Part shown: positions 49,119 through 57,791 of the stretch, in pieces
How the letters are laid out: each line of letters opens with the position of its first letter
Position numbering within the stretch: position 1 is the stretch's first letter
Assembly (NCBI RefSeq): GCF_003269035.1
Contig: NZ_QLTK01000004.1
Span: 310,001 to 374,000, forward strand
Length of the DNA stretch: 64,000 bases
Direction of reading: 5' to 3'
Source: Paraburkholderia bryophila
Lineage (GTDB): Bacteria > Pseudomonadota > Gammaproteobacteria > Burkholderiales > Burkholderiaceae
Position numbers and translations under genes: made by a program
The notes under the pieces: model-generated
What the model saw: the letters and a program-made list of their open reading frames with translations, nothing else
The model's database searches: none
What the model was told of the DNA's origin: nothing

Positions 49119-49715
49119 CTAGGCAGTGCTTCGCACGAAAACCAGCAGCAAACCGTAGTCACCTTTATCCGCCGCACGCAAGGCGGTTAAGTAATCCGAC
49201 CGGGCGTTATCCGCTTTAACCAGGGTCCCGCCGCCGCCCCACGAAAACGGCTCTTCCTTGATGCTGCGCAAGAGCGCATCAGCCATCATTCGTGAGTGTC
49301 GACCGTTGCCGTTTGGGAAGGGATGAATCCACACCAGTTCGCGATGAAATCGCGCGGCAATCTCATCCGGCGGGAATGTGCCGTTGTCGACCCACCACCG
49401 CGTGTTATCGAACAGGTTTCTCAGTTTGACGCTGACCTGCGTCCAGTCACATCCAATATTCTTGTCGGACTTGCGGAACGAGCCTGCCCACGACCAGGTC
49501 TGGTCGAACATTTTCTTGTGAAGGTTGCGACAGAATGCTTCACTGAGGACATCGACCTTGCGTTGACGGCGTGCCCATTGCACGGCTTGCAGGATGTTCT
49601 CCTGCTCCCACTCATTCAGGTCACCTTTGGTGGTCAGGTGCGTCGGTATCAGTCCGGCAAGCTCGTCAGGGTCGAGCGGTGTCTGGCCTTCCTGTTCGTC
49701 TAAATCTATCGCCAT
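49119..49715 (-). CDS. 'Mobile mystery protein B' type Fic-domain protein
   Basis: 198 residues. A Fic loop is present at 131-142, HPFPNGNGRHSR, but the acidic residue that normally holds Mg (HPFxD/E-GNGR) is Asn135. The N-terminal helix region GDLNEWEQENILQA and WSWAGSFRKSDKNIG match the family named mobile mystery protein B, usually found beside an HTH protein (A) on mobile elements. The start overlaps gene A by 10 bp, showing coupling. It probably acts as the effector of a toxin-antitoxin-like pair; activity is unproven. Confidence 0.85.
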   Translation of the reverse strand: MAIDLDEQEGQTPLDPDELAGLIPTHLTTKGDLNEWEQENILQAVQWARRQRKVDVLSEAFCRNLHKKMFDQTWSWAGSFRKSDKNIGCDWTQVSVKLRNLFDNTRWWVDNGTFPPDEIAARFHRELVWIHPFPNGNGRHSRMMADALLRSIKEEPFSWGGGGTLVKADNARSDYLTALRAADKGDYGLLLVFVRSTA

Positions 49716-50167
49716 AGGTCGGACCAGCGACCCCGCAGTAGCTCCGCCGTTCTCTGCTCAACCTGTTTGCGAAGCCGGTCGGTTGCCGGACGTTGGTCTT
49801 CCAGACTCATGGTGTGCGCAACTGCACTCACTTCTTGCAAAGCGATTGAGCGCGCCCGGTCTTCGACCACTTGAGTCAGTGGCTTTCTCGGCACCAAAGC
49901 ATAGACCAGCTCGCAGTCCAGCCCGTCAGCCAGCTTGCGCAGTTGTCCGAGCGTGATTCGCTCCTCCGCTTCCGCCAACTCCGACTTGTGCAGGCTCGAA
50001 CCGGTCATACCCAATCTCTCGGCTTGCAGTCGCTCGGTGAGCCCCAACGACTCGCGAATGGCCTTCAGCCATCCGCGCGGCGGGGGCCGACGATTGATCA
50101 AATCCGAGTATGCCGCGACTGACGCTTCAACCTGGTCAAGCCGGAGCTGCCTCATTCTGGAATCCAT
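49706..50167 (-). CDS. 'Mobile mystery protein A' type HTH regulator
   Basis: 153 residues. A Xre-type HTH occupies about residues 32-95 (IRESLGLTERLQAERLGMT, then SSLHKSELAEAEERITLGQL). It precedes and overlaps the Fic-like gene. It is the likely repressor of the pair and the likely reader of the TGAAGCA repeats upstream. GC content of pair and leader is lower than in the surroundings, suggesting horizontal acquisition. Confidence 0.85.
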   Translation of the reverse strand: MDSRMRQLRLDQVEASVAAYSDLINRRPPPRGWLKAIRESLGLTERLQAERLGMTGSSLHKSELAEAEERITLGQLRKLADGLDCELVYALVPRKPLTQVVEDRARSIALQEVSAVAHTMSLEDQRPATDRLRKQVEQRTAELLRGRWSDLWR

Positions 50168-50215
50168 TTTGCTGGCCTATAGGCTATCAAAAATATATTT
50201 AATGCTACCCTATGG

Positions 50216-50255
50216 TGAAGCACACATTAAGGTCTTGCTTCACTAAATTGAAGCA
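50216..50255. promoter_or_regulatory. Mobile-mystery operator module 1 (three TGAAGCA sites)
   Basis: TGAAGCA 50216-50222, inverse TGCTTCA 50236-50242, TGAAGCA 50249-50255: orientation +,-,+ with centre spacings of 20 and 13 bp. It begins 49 bp upstream of the start of gene A. Confidence 0.75.
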
Positions 50256-50281
50256 ATTTTACACAATTTGCGTTGCCTTAG

Positions 50282-50321
50282 TGAAGCACTATCAAATGAA
50301 TTGCTTCATTTCAAGGCAGCA
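50282..50321. promoter_or_regulatory. Mobile-mystery operator module 2
   Basis: TGAAGCA 50282-50288, inverse 50302-50308 (spacing 20) and a degenerate third site GGCAGCA at 50315-50321 (5 of 7 matches) exactly 13 bp on. Module period 66 bp. The rest of the gap 50168-50545 holds the downstream terminator of the DoxX gene and no gene. Confidence 0.65.
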
Positions 50322-50404
50322 AGAACACCTTTGTACATTCCGCCATGGTCGGATCAAACGTCGAGATATCTTGCGCGCTCGCCAGCTCCAGGAAATATCT
50401 CCGG

Positions 50405-50444
50405 AAAAGAAAAAGACCCGCAATCCCTTTTGGGACGCAGGTCT
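50405..50444 (-). terminator. Intrinsic terminator of the DoxX gene
   Basis: On the minus strand GACCTGCGTCCC-AAAA-GGGATTGCGGGTC, then TTTTTCTTTT. It lies about 100 bp after the doxX stop. Confidence 0.85.
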
Positions 50445-50545
50445 CAGCGCTAATTACCTCAAGAACCAACGGCTTTGTTATACGAGTCGCCTCGTGGCGT
50501 GTGTTTTTCGTTGCCCGGCATTGCTGCCGGCGAAACCGCGAACCC

Positions 50546-50962
50546 CTACGCCGCCACCGCCCGCACCGTCTTCACCCCACCCAGCGCCAGCGCACCGCCG
50601 CCCAGCAACGACTGCACCGCCAACGTCACGGCCCAGAACGCCGGATATTCCCAGCCGCCGTTCGGCGACGCGAAACCCCAGCCGTTATGCCAATGCGCCG
50701 ACATCGCGCCGAGCATGAACGGCAACAGCAGCAGCGCAACCCAGCGGACCTGCACGCCGAGCAGCAACGCAATCCCGCCAAGCAATTCGACGAACGCCGT
50801 CACATAGCCGAGCCAGCCCGGCAAGCCCAGCGAAACGAAAAATTGCGCCGTGCCCGGCAGCGTGAAAACGAAGATTTTTTGCAGGCTGTGCGCGAGATAC
50901 AGCACGCCCAAGGCCACGCGCAGTAGCAAGGCAGCCAGATCGGCGGAGCGGTTCGAGTTCAT
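50546..50962 (-). CDS. DoxX-family membrane protein
   Basis: 138 residues with four membrane segments. RVALGVLYLAHSLQKIF near the start and FVELLGGIALLLGVQVRWVA in the middle match the DoxX family. Members are small inner-membrane proteins linked to quinone or redox stress; function here is not known. A perfect inverted repeat lies about 105 bp upstream. Monocistronic. Confidence 0.88.
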   Translation of the reverse strand: MNSNRSADLAALLLRVALGVLYLAHSLQKIFVFTLPGTAQFFVSLGLPGWLGYVTAFVELLGGIALLLGVQVRWVALLLLPFMLGAMSAHWHNGWGFASPNGGWEYPAFWAVTLAVQSLLGGGALALGGVKTVRAVAA

Positions 50963-51066
50963 GACGAATCCTTTGAAAGAGAGACGGCCAGAACCAGCCG
51001 TCGATGTCAGGACTCTATTCGAACCATACGGAGTGAAAAACCACGCTACAGGCTTAGATTGTTTCC

Positions 51067-51096
51067 CAATAGGATTTAATCGACATTATCCTATTG
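51067..51096. promoter_or_regulatory. Perfect inverted repeat upstream of doxX
   Basis: CAATAGGAT (51067-51075) and ATCCTATTG (51088-51096), 12-bp spacer. It lies between the cobQ stop and doxX, AT-rich compared with its surroundings. It looks like an operator for a regulator encoded elsewhere; a weak cobQ hairpin is the alternative. Confidence 0.5.
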
Positions 51097-51107
51097 CTTC
51101 AGACAGG

Positions 51108-52622
51108 TCAGCCCATCGCGCCAAAAACCTTCGCCAGATCGAGGTGCTCGGCCAACATGTCGGCGAGTCGCTCCAGTGACGCCTCGCGCAAAGCCGGATA
51201 GTCGATCGCCTCGGCGTCGCTCAACCCTGCCCACGACAACAACGCGGCGCATGCGGCGGGCGTGTCGAACAGGCCATGCACGTAGGTGGCGAGAATCTGC
51301 CCATCCGCGGACAGCGCGCCGTCGGGACGCGCGGCATCCGCATCGCCCAGGCGCAGCGCGGGCGAATCCAGCGCCGGACCGTGCGTCTCGCCCATATGAA
51401 TTTCGTAGCCCGACACCTCGGGCGAACCGTGCAACGCGAGACGTCCGGTGACGTTCTTCAGCGTCTTGTCGCGCGTGAGCACGGTCGAGTAATCGAGCCA
51501 ACCGAGTCCCGCCGAGGTCCCCGGCGCGCCTTCCACGCCATGCGGATCGGCCACTTCGCGCCCGAGCATCTGCATGCCGCCGCAAATGCCGATCACCCGT
51601 CCGCCGTAACGCAGATGCCGCTGCAGCACCGCGTCCCACCCTTGTGCGCGCAGAAACGCCAGGTCGCCGGGTACGTTCTTCGAGCCCGGCAGAATGATGA
51701 GGTCGGCCGGCGGCATCGGCATGCCGCTTCGCACGTAATGGAAATCGACCTGCGAATGCGCGCGCAGCGCATCGAAATCGGTGTGGTTGCTGATATGCGG
51801 CAGCACCGGCACGACCACGCGCAGCATCCGCTGCGCGTCGCCGCGATGGGCCGCCCGCAACGCCGGCGGCAGCATGTCTTCCGCGTCGAGCGTCAGGCCG
51901 TGCAGGTACGGCACCACGCCGAGCACCGGCTTGCCGGTCTTCGCTTCGAGCCAGTCGAGACCGGGTTGCAGCAGACTGATGTCGCCACGAAACCGGTTGA
52001 TGACGAAGCCGCGCACCCGCGCCTGCTCGCTCGCCGACAGACACGCGAGCGTGCCGGTCAGATGCGCGAACACGCCGCCGCGATCGATGTCGGCCACCAG
52101 CACGACCGGGCAATCCACGGCCTCCGCGAAACCCATGTTGGCGATGTCGCGATCGCGCAGATTGATCTCGGCGGGGCTGCCCGCGCCTTCGACGAAAATC
52201 GCCTCGTAGCCGGCCTGCAGACGTGCATACGATTGCAGCACCGCTTCGAACGCGATGGGTTTGTAGTCGTGGTAAGCGCGGGCATCGAGATTCATGCGCG
52301 CCTTGCCGTGGATGATCACCTGCGCGCCCCGGTCGCTGGTCGGCTTGAGCAGCACGGGATTCAGATCGGTGTGCGCGGCGATGCCCGCGGCCACCGCCTG
52401 CAACGCCTGAGCGCGGCCGATCTCGCCGCCGTCGACCGTGACCGCGCTGTTGAGCGCCATGTTCTGCGGCTTGAACGGTGCGACCCGTACGCCCGCGCGC
52501 CGCGCGAGCCGGCATAGGCCGGCGACCAGCGTGCTCTTGCCGGCGTCGGACGTGGTGCCCTGAATCATCAGCGTGCCGCGCGGGACGGGGATGGCGTGTC
52601 GGGGAATCGAGGTCGTGGTCAC
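51108..52622 (-). CDS. cobQ: Cobyric acid synthase (adenosylcobyrate synthase)
   Basis: 504 residues from a GTG at 52622; the conserved part starts [20 protein letters not shown] at about residue 15, so a shorter start is possible. An N-terminal amidotransferase-type ATPase domain with P-loop SDAGKST, and a C-terminal glutaminase-like domain with catalytic Cys in GICGGMQML and His in YVHGLFD. It amidates four carboxylates of adenosylcobyric acid diamide. Divergent from cobP with 83 bp between starts. Confidence 0.94.
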   Translation of the reverse strand: MTTTSIPRHAIPVPRGTLMIQGTTSDAGKSTLVAGLCRLARRAGVRVAPFKPQNMALNSAVTVDGGEIGRAQALQAVAAGIAAHTDLNPVLLKPTSDRGAQVIIHGKARMNLDARAYHDYKPIAFEAVLQSYARLQAGYEAIFVEGAGSPAEINLRDRDIANMGFAEAVDCPVVLVADIDRGGVFAHLTGTLACLSASEQARVRGFVINRFRGDISLLQPGLDWLEAKTGKPVLGVVPYLHGLTLDAEDMLPPALRAAHRGDAQRMLRVVVPVLPHISNHTDFDALRAHSQVDFHYVRSGMPMPPADLIILPGSKNVPGDLAFLRAQGWDAVLQRHLRYGGRVIGICGGMQMLGREVADPHGVEGAPGTSAGLGWLDYSTVLTRDKTLKNVTGRLALHGSPEVSGYEIHMGETHGPALDSPALRLGDADAARPDGALSADGQILATYVHGLFDTPAACAALLSWAGLSDAEAIDYPALREASLERLADMLAEHLDLAKVFGAMG

Positions 52623-52705
52623 GAGGTGGAGTGGGTCGGCCGTGAAGAGAAACGCGGCATTATCCCACCCCGCCGCCGCCATCCGTGCGCCGGTACAATC
52701 ACGCG

Positions 52706-53260
52706 ATGATTCCCCGCGACCTCACCTTCGTCCTCGGCGGCGCCCGTTCCGGCAAGAGCTTGCACGCCGAACAACTGGCCGATCGCAGCGCCCTTCCCGT
52801 CACCTATATCGCTACCGCGCGCGTCAGCGACGACGCCGAATTCGCCGCGCGGGTCGCGCATCATCGCGAGCGGCGTCCGGCGCATTGGCGGCTGGTCGAA
52901 GCGGGCGTCGATCTCGCCGCTGCGCTCACGCAAGCGGACGCGCCCGGCCACTGCGTGCTGATCGATTGTCTGACGCTGTGGCTGGCCAACCTGCTGTGCC
53001 CGTCCGAAGGCGAAGCGCTGTCGCTCGATCGCTATCACGCGCAAGTCGCCGCGCTTGAAACGGCGCTCGTCGCCGCGCACGGCAAAATCATCGTGGTCAG
53101 TAACGAAATCGGCCTGGGCGTCGTCCCGCTCGGCGCGGCCACGCGGCTTTACGTCGATGAACTCGGCCGGCTCAACCAGCGCATCGCCGCATTGAGCACG
53201 CAGGCCACCATGATGGTCGCGGGCTTGCCGCTCGCGTTGAAAGCGGCGGGCCACGCGTGA
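52706..53260 (+). CDS. cobP: Adenosylcobinamide kinase / cobinamide-phosphate guanylyltransferase
   Basis: 184 residues from the ATG at 52706. P-loop LGGARSGKS (residues 9-17), [20 protein letters not shown] with the GMP-accepting His region (about 32-52), [11 protein letters not shown] (about 120-130). It phosphorylates adenosylcobinamide and transfers GMP to it, activating the lower-ligand arm. First gene of cobP-cbiB-(threonine-P decarboxylase)-btuF; its stop overlaps the next start. Confidence 0.95.
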   Translation: MIPRDLTFVLGGARSGKSLHAEQLADRSALPVTYIATARVSDDAEFAARVAHHRERRPAHWRLVEAGVDLAAALTQADAPGHCVLIDCLTLWLANLLCPSEGEALSLDRYHAQVAALETALVAAHGKIIVVSNEIGLGVVPLGAATRLYVDELGRLNQRIAALSTQATMMVAGLPLALKAAGHA

Positions 53261-54195
53261 TGCTGTCGCTTCCTCTGATCGTCACGCTGGCAACCGCGGG
53301 CGTCGCGGTCGACCGTTGGCTCGGCGAACCGCGCACCGCGCATCCGCTGGTCGGCTTCGGCAACTGGGCGAAGCGCCTCGAAGCGCACTACAACACCGGC
53401 CGCCGCTTGCGGCTCAAGGGCCTGCTCGCGTGGTCGCTGGCCGTGCTGCCGCCGGTGCTGGTCGCGTGGTGGCTGGTCTCGGTGTTGCCGTTTTTCGCGG
53501 CCTGCGCGGTGCATGTCGTGCTGTTGTGGTTCGCACTCGGTGCGCGCAGTCTGCACGATCACATCGCGCCGATCGCCCAGGCGCTCGCGCAACGCGATCT
53601 CGCGCAGGCGCGGCTCCTGACCGCGCGGATCGTCTCGCGCGAAACCACCCACGCCGACGAAGGCGCGTTGTCGCGCGCCGCCGTCGAATCGGCGCTCGAA
53701 AACGGCAACGACGCAATCTTCGGCGCGCTGTTCTGGTTCGCGATCGCGGGTGGCCCGGGTGCGCTCGGCTTCCGTCTCGCCAACACGCTGGACGCGATGT
53801 GGGGCTATCGCACGCCACGCTATTTGCGCTACGGCTGGGCGGCGGCCCGCATCGACGACGTGCTCAACTGGATTCCCGCGCGCCTGACCGCCGCGAGCTA
53901 CGCCTTGCTCGGCGACACGCGCACGGCGTGGCGCTGCTGGCGTGAGCAGGCGCCGCGCTGGGACAGCCCGAATGCCGGGCCGGTGATGGCGGCCGGCGCA
54001 GGCAGTCTGAACGTGCTGATCGGCGGACCGGCGGTGTATCACGGCGCGCTGGAGCATCGGCCCACGCTCGGCTTCGGACATCCCGCGAAGGCCGCGCATG
54101 TGACTGCCGCGTTGATGCTGGTGGAGCGCACGGTAATTCTCTGGCTGGCGGTGCTGATCGTGCTGGCGCTGTTGAGCGTGCCGTTTCATGCGTAA
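53260..54195 (+). CDS. cbiB: Adenosylcobinamide-phosphate synthase (CobD/CbiB)
   Basis: 311 residues from the ATG that overlaps the cobP stop (TGATG); a GTG one codon earlier is possible. Several membrane segments; signatures GEPRTAHPLVGFG (about 22-34), VSRETTHADEGALSRAAVES (about 125-145) and AGSLNVLIGGPAVYHG (about 248-263). It attaches aminopropanol phosphate to adenosylcobyric acid. Naming differs: cobD in Pseudomonas usage, cbiB in Salmonella. Confidence 0.94.
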   Translation: MLSLPLIVTLATAGVAVDRWLGEPRTAHPLVGFGNWAKRLEAHYNTGRRLRLKGLLAWSLAVLPPVLVAWWLVSVLPFFAACAVHVVLLWFALGARSLHDHIAPIAQALAQRDLAQARLLTARIVSRETTHADEGALSRAAVESALENGNDAIFGALFWFAIAGGPGALGFRLANTLDAMWGYRTPRYLRYGWAAARIDDVLNWIPARLTAASYALLGDTRTAWRCWREQAPRWDSPNAGPVMAAGAGSLNVLIGGPAVYHGALEHRPTLGFGHPAKAAHVTAALMLVERTVILWLAVLIVLALLSVPFHA

Positions 54196-55327
54196 GGGCG
54201 AGATCGATCCGGTGAAGGGGCACGCAGCCGACGCCGAGGACAGCGCGGGCATGCAGATGACTTCGGGCGGCAAGCGTATCCCGGGCGCTGCAGGCAACGC
54301 GCCCACACCTACCGCACCAACGGCCCCCGCCGTACACGGCGGCAATCTGCACGAAGCCGCCGCGCGTTATGGCCTGCCGTACGCGCAGTGGCTCGATCTG
54401 TCCACGGGCATCAATCCGCACGGCTATCCGGTGCCGCCGGTTCCCGCCGAGGCATGGCGTCGTCTACCCGACGACGGCGACGATTTCGCCGCCTGCGCCG
54501 CACGCTACTACGGCGCGCCGGACGCCGCCCACGTGCTCCCCGTCGCGGGAAGCCAGGCCGCAATCCGCGCGCTGCCCGCGCTACTGCCACGCGCCCAGGT
54601 CGGCATCGCGCCGCTCACTTACAGCGAGTACGCGCCCGCATTCGAACGTGCGGGTCATGACGTCGTGCCGCTGGACGTGTCCTGCGAAACCTTGCCCGAC
54701 AGACTCACGCATGCGGTTATCGTGAACCCGAACAATCCCACGGCCCAGCATCTGAGCGCCGCGAGACTGTTGCAGTGGCACGCACAACTGCGCGCACGGG
54801 GCGGCACGCTGCTGGTCGACGAAGCTTTCGCCGATACGATGCCGTCGGCGTCGCTTGCGGCCGACACCTCTCGCGACGGCCTGATCGTGTTGCGCTCGCC
54901 GGGAAAGTTCTTTGGTCTCGCCGGCGTACGCGCGGGTTTCGTACTCGGCTCGCCGACGTTACTCGATGCCTTGCGACAAACGCTCGGTGCGTGGACGGTC
55001 AGCGGTCCCGCCCGGCATGCAGTCAAAGCCGCGTTCGCGGACGAAGCCTGGCAACGGCACATGCGCGCGCGGCTCGATGGCGAGAGCGAGCGCCTGACCC
55101 ACCTGATGCACGCGCAACGACTCGCCACACGCAGCACGCCGCTTTTCGCCTGGACCGACGACACCCGCGCGCCCGCTTTACACGAAGCGTTGGCACGGCG
55201 CGGCGTGTGGACCCGACTCTTTACGTCATCGCGCAGCGTGCGTGTCGGCTTGCCCGGCAGCGAGGCGGAATGGGTACGCTTCGAGCAAAGCCTGGGCGAA
55301 GCGATTCGGGAAATCGACGCCGCATGA
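54188..55327 (+). CDS. cobC: Threonine-phosphate decarboxylase
   Basis: 379 residues, overlapping cbiB by 8 bp. Class I/II aminotransferase fold: after a variable ~50-residue start come LSTGINPHGYPVP (about 78-90), NPNNPTA (about 180-186), LVDEAFAD and the PLP lysine in RSPGKFFGLAGVRAGF (about 238-253). It makes (R)-1-amino-2-propanol phosphate, the substrate of CbiB. Named cobC in Pseudomonas and cobD in Salmonella. The N-terminal extension is unusually long, so a later start is possible. Confidence 0.92.
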   Translation: MRKGEIDPVKGHAADAEDSAGMQMTSGGKRIPGAAGNAPTPTAPTAPAVHGGNLHEAAARYGLPYAQWLDLSTGINPHGYPVPPVPAEAWRRLPDDGDDFAACAARYYGAPDAAHVLPVAGSQAAIRALPALLPRAQVGIAPLTYSEYAPAFERAGHDVVPLDVSCETLPDRLTHAVIVNPNNPTAQHLSAARLLQWHAQLRARGGTLLVDEAFADTMPSASLAADTSRDGLIVLRSPGKFFGLAGVRAGFVLGSPTLLDALRQTLGAWTVSGPARHAVKAAFADEAWQRHMRARLDGESERLTHLMHAQRLATRSTPLFAWTDDTRAPALHEALARRGVWTRLFTSSRSVRVGLPGSEAEWVRFEQSLGEAIREIDAA

Positions 55328-55367
55328 TTACGCTGATCCAATCCGTCCTTTTCAACGCGCAGCGCCG

Positions 55368-56279
55368 ATGACCCCACTCACCCGCTTCCTGCTAGCCCTC
55401 TCGCTGTGCGCCACGACGCTGTCCGCACACGCCGCGATCACCGTCACCGACGACACCGGCGCGACCGTCACGCTGGCCGCACCCGCGCAACGCGTGATCA
55501 GCCTCGCGCCGCACGTCACCGAATTGCTCTACGCCGCGGGCGGCGCTGCAAAAATGGTCGGCGCGGTGTCCTACAGCGACTACCCGCCGGAGGCCAGACA
55601 ACTGCCGCGCGTCGGCGACAACAAAGCGCTCGACCTCGAACGCATCGTCGCGTTGAAGCCGGATCTGATCGTGGTGTGGCGGCATGGCAATGCGCAACGT
55701 CAACTCGATCGTCTGCGCGAATTGCACGTACCGTTGTTCTTCAGCGAGCCGCATCGTCTCGACGACGTCGCCGTGTCGCTAACCAGACTCGGCCAATTGC
55801 TCGGCACGTCGTCGACCGCAGATGCCGCGGCCGCCGCGTATCGTCGCGACATCGCGACGTTGCGCACGCAGTACGCGAGCCGGCCGCCCGTCAGCGTGTT
55901 CTATCAGGTGTGGGATCAACCGTTGATGACGCTCAACGGCGACCATATGATCAGCGACGTGATCGCGCTGTGCGGCGGCCGCAATGTGTTTGCGAAACTC
56001 GAGCCGCTGGTGCCGACGGTTTCGACCGAGGCCGTGCTCGCGGCGAATCCGGAGGCGATCGTGACAGCAGCGCCGGGCGCGACCAAACCCGACACGCAGT
56101 TGCCGCAACTCGCCACATGGCGCGCGTGGCCGAGTCTGAGCGCGGTGGCGAACAACAATCTGTTCGCGATCGACGGCGATCTGATCAACCGCCCCGCGCC
56201 GCGCATCGCGCAGGGCGCAAAGCAACTCTGCGAAGACCTGGACGCCGCGCGCTCGCACCGCAAGCCCGGCGCGCCGTAA
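55368..56279 (+). CDS. btuF: Cobalamin-binding periplasmic protein BtuF
   Basis: 303 residues from the ATG at 55368. A signal peptide ends SAHAA (about residue 23). The mature part has TVTLAAPAQRVISLAPHVTELLYAAG, the class III binding-protein start found in BtuF/FepB proteins. It binds cobalamin or cobinamide in the periplasm for BtuCD. It ends the plus-strand cob operon, while btuC and btuD are in the facing minus-strand operon. Confidence 0.93.
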   Translation: MTPLTRFLLALSLCATTLSAHAAITVTDDTGATVTLAAPAQRVISLAPHVTELLYAAGGAAKMVGAVSYSDYPPEARQLPRVGDNKALDLERIVALKPDLIVVWRHGNAQRQLDRLRELHVPLFFSEPHRLDDVAVSLTRLGQLLGTSSTADAAAAAYRRDIATLRTQYASRPPVSVFYQVWDQPLMTLNGDHMISDVIALCGGRNVFAKLEPLVPTVSTEAVLAANPEAIVTAAPGATKPDTQLPQLATWRAWPSLSAVANNNLFAIDGDLINRPAPRIAQGAKQLCEDLDAARSHRKPGAP

Positions 56280-56387
56280 ATCCGTCACGCCCGGTTCAGC
56301 CTCACCTGGCGCCGACGCCCGTTCATTCGCGAGACGAGCCGCGGGCATGAGCGCAAGGCCATACCGGCGGTTTTGCTCGAGCCGCCC

Positions 56388-56978
56388 TCACGCATTCCAC
56401 CTCACCAACGACCACTGCTGCGTTTCGTCATCGCGCCTCAACCAGACGACCCCGGTCATATCCAGCGACCAACGCAGACATCGCTCCAACTGCACGTCCA
56501 GCACCAATGACGCGATCACCCGCATCACGCCCGCATGCGTGACCACGTACGCGGGCGACAGCTCGCGCGTCTGTGCGAACGCATCGAGCCAGGCACGCAC
56601 GCGCGCAACGAATTGCGCGACGCTTTCGCCGCCATGCGCCCGCGCGTGTTCGAAATTGGCGGCCCAGGCATCGAGCAATTCACGATCGATCGCGTCCCAG
56701 CGTTGCGTCTCCCAAGCGCCAAAATCCATTTCCTTCAGACGATCGTCGTGACTGATCACGCACCCGAACGCGTTCGCCAGTTCTGTCGCGAGCGCCGAGC
56801 AACGCGTGAGCGGACTCGACATCAGCACGCGCGGCGCAGGCACCTGCAAGGTGGCGAGTTTCAACGCGAGCGCGTCGGACGAGACTTCGGCGTCTTCGGC
56901 CAGCGCCACATCGCTATGGCCGTAACACACGCCCGCCTCGAGCGCGACGGCGGGATGGCGAATCAGGACGATATCCAT
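56388..56978 (-). CDS. Alpha-ribazole phosphatase (histidine phosphatase family)
   Basis: 196 residues. The phosphohistidine motif is LIRHP (residues 5-9, RHP rather than the usual RHG), followed by SSPLTRCSALA (about 54-64) and a second His in VVTHAGVMR (about 143-151). It removes phosphate from alpha-ribazole phosphate or from adenosylcobalamin 5'-phosphate. It overlaps cobS by 16 bp and is last in btuCD-cobT-cobS. Called cobC in Salmonella usage. Confidence 0.9.
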   Translation of the reverse strand: MDIVLIRHPAVALEAGVCYGHSDVALAEDAEVSSDALALKLATLQVPAPRVLMSSPLTRCSALATELANAFGCVISHDDRLKEMDFGAWETQRWDAIDRELLDAWAANFEHARAHGGESVAQFVARVRAWLDAFAQTRELSPAYVVTHAGVMRVIASLVLDVQLERCLRWSLDMTGVVWLRRDDETQQWSLVRWNA

Positions 56979-57748
56979 GCAAGCCCCACCAGATAGATGC
57001 TCAATTCAAAGATCTGCTGCGCGAAGCCGAGACAGTCGCCGGTATAACCGCCGATGCGTCTGACGAAATAGCGGCCCATGACGAAGCGAAGCGCCAGCAG
57101 CAGCACGAGCGTCGAGGCAGCGAAGCGCCAGGCGGAAGCGTCGGGCCACTGGGGACCATTCGGCCACCACAGCCACGGCAAGCCGAACAGCACGGCACAC
57201 ATCAACGCCACGCCGCTGAGCCGCTGCGCGACCGGTTTGGCCTTGCCTTCGGCGCGCACGTAGTCGAGCGTCGCCAGATAGCTGATCGCGTACGTGCGGC
57301 TCGCTGCGTGCGCGGCAATCATCAGACTTGCGGCGCGCAGCGGCGGCAATGCCACAAGCGTTTGCCACTTCAATGCCAGGGCGATCACGAGAGCGATGGC
57401 GCCAAAGGCGCCGATGCGCGAGTCATGCATGATGCGCAGCACGTCGTCGCGTGTATAGGCGCCACCGAACGCATCGGCGCAATCGGCGAGACCGTCTTCG
57501 TGAAACGCGCCGGTAACGAGCAACGACGCGGCCATCGACAGCAATACGGCAACGCCGGCCGGAAATACCTGCAGCGCGGCCAGATAGACCAGCGCGCTCA
57601 AGCCCCCGACCAGGGCGCCGACCAGCGGAAAATAGCGCGCCGCCGCATTCAGATAATGCGGCTCGAAGCCGACCCAACGCGGCACGGGCACGCGTGTGAA
57701 ATAGCCGAGCGCCGTGAAGAAGTAGCGCAGTTCCGCGAGCGGATTCAT
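56963..57748 (-). CDS. cobS: Adenosylcobinamide-GDP ribazoletransferase (cobalamin synthase)
   Basis: 261 residues from the ATG at 57748; the longer open frame upstream is chance. About six membrane segments; signatures YFTRVPVPRW (about 16-25), GAFHEDGLADCADAFGGAYT (about 76-95) and DSRIGAFG (about 103-110). It joins alpha-ribazole to adenosylcobinamide-GDP, the last assembly step, at the inner membrane. It lies 43 bp after cobT. Confidence 0.95.
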   Translation of the reverse strand: MNPLAELRYFFTALGYFTRVPVPRWVGFEPHYLNAAARYFPLVGALVGGLSALVYLAALQVFPAGVAVLLSMAASLLVTGAFHEDGLADCADAFGGAYTRDDVLRIMHDSRIGAFGAIALVIALALKWQTLVALPPLRAASLMIAAHAASRTYAISYLATLDYVRAEGKAKPVAQRLSGVALMCAVLFGLPWLWWPNGPQWPDASAWRFAASTLVLLLALRFVMGRYFVRRIGGYTGDCLGFAQQIFELSIYLVGLAWISS

Positions 57749-57791
57749 GAAGGGCTCCGGGGCACGCGCCGCGCCGTTTCCGTATGACGGA

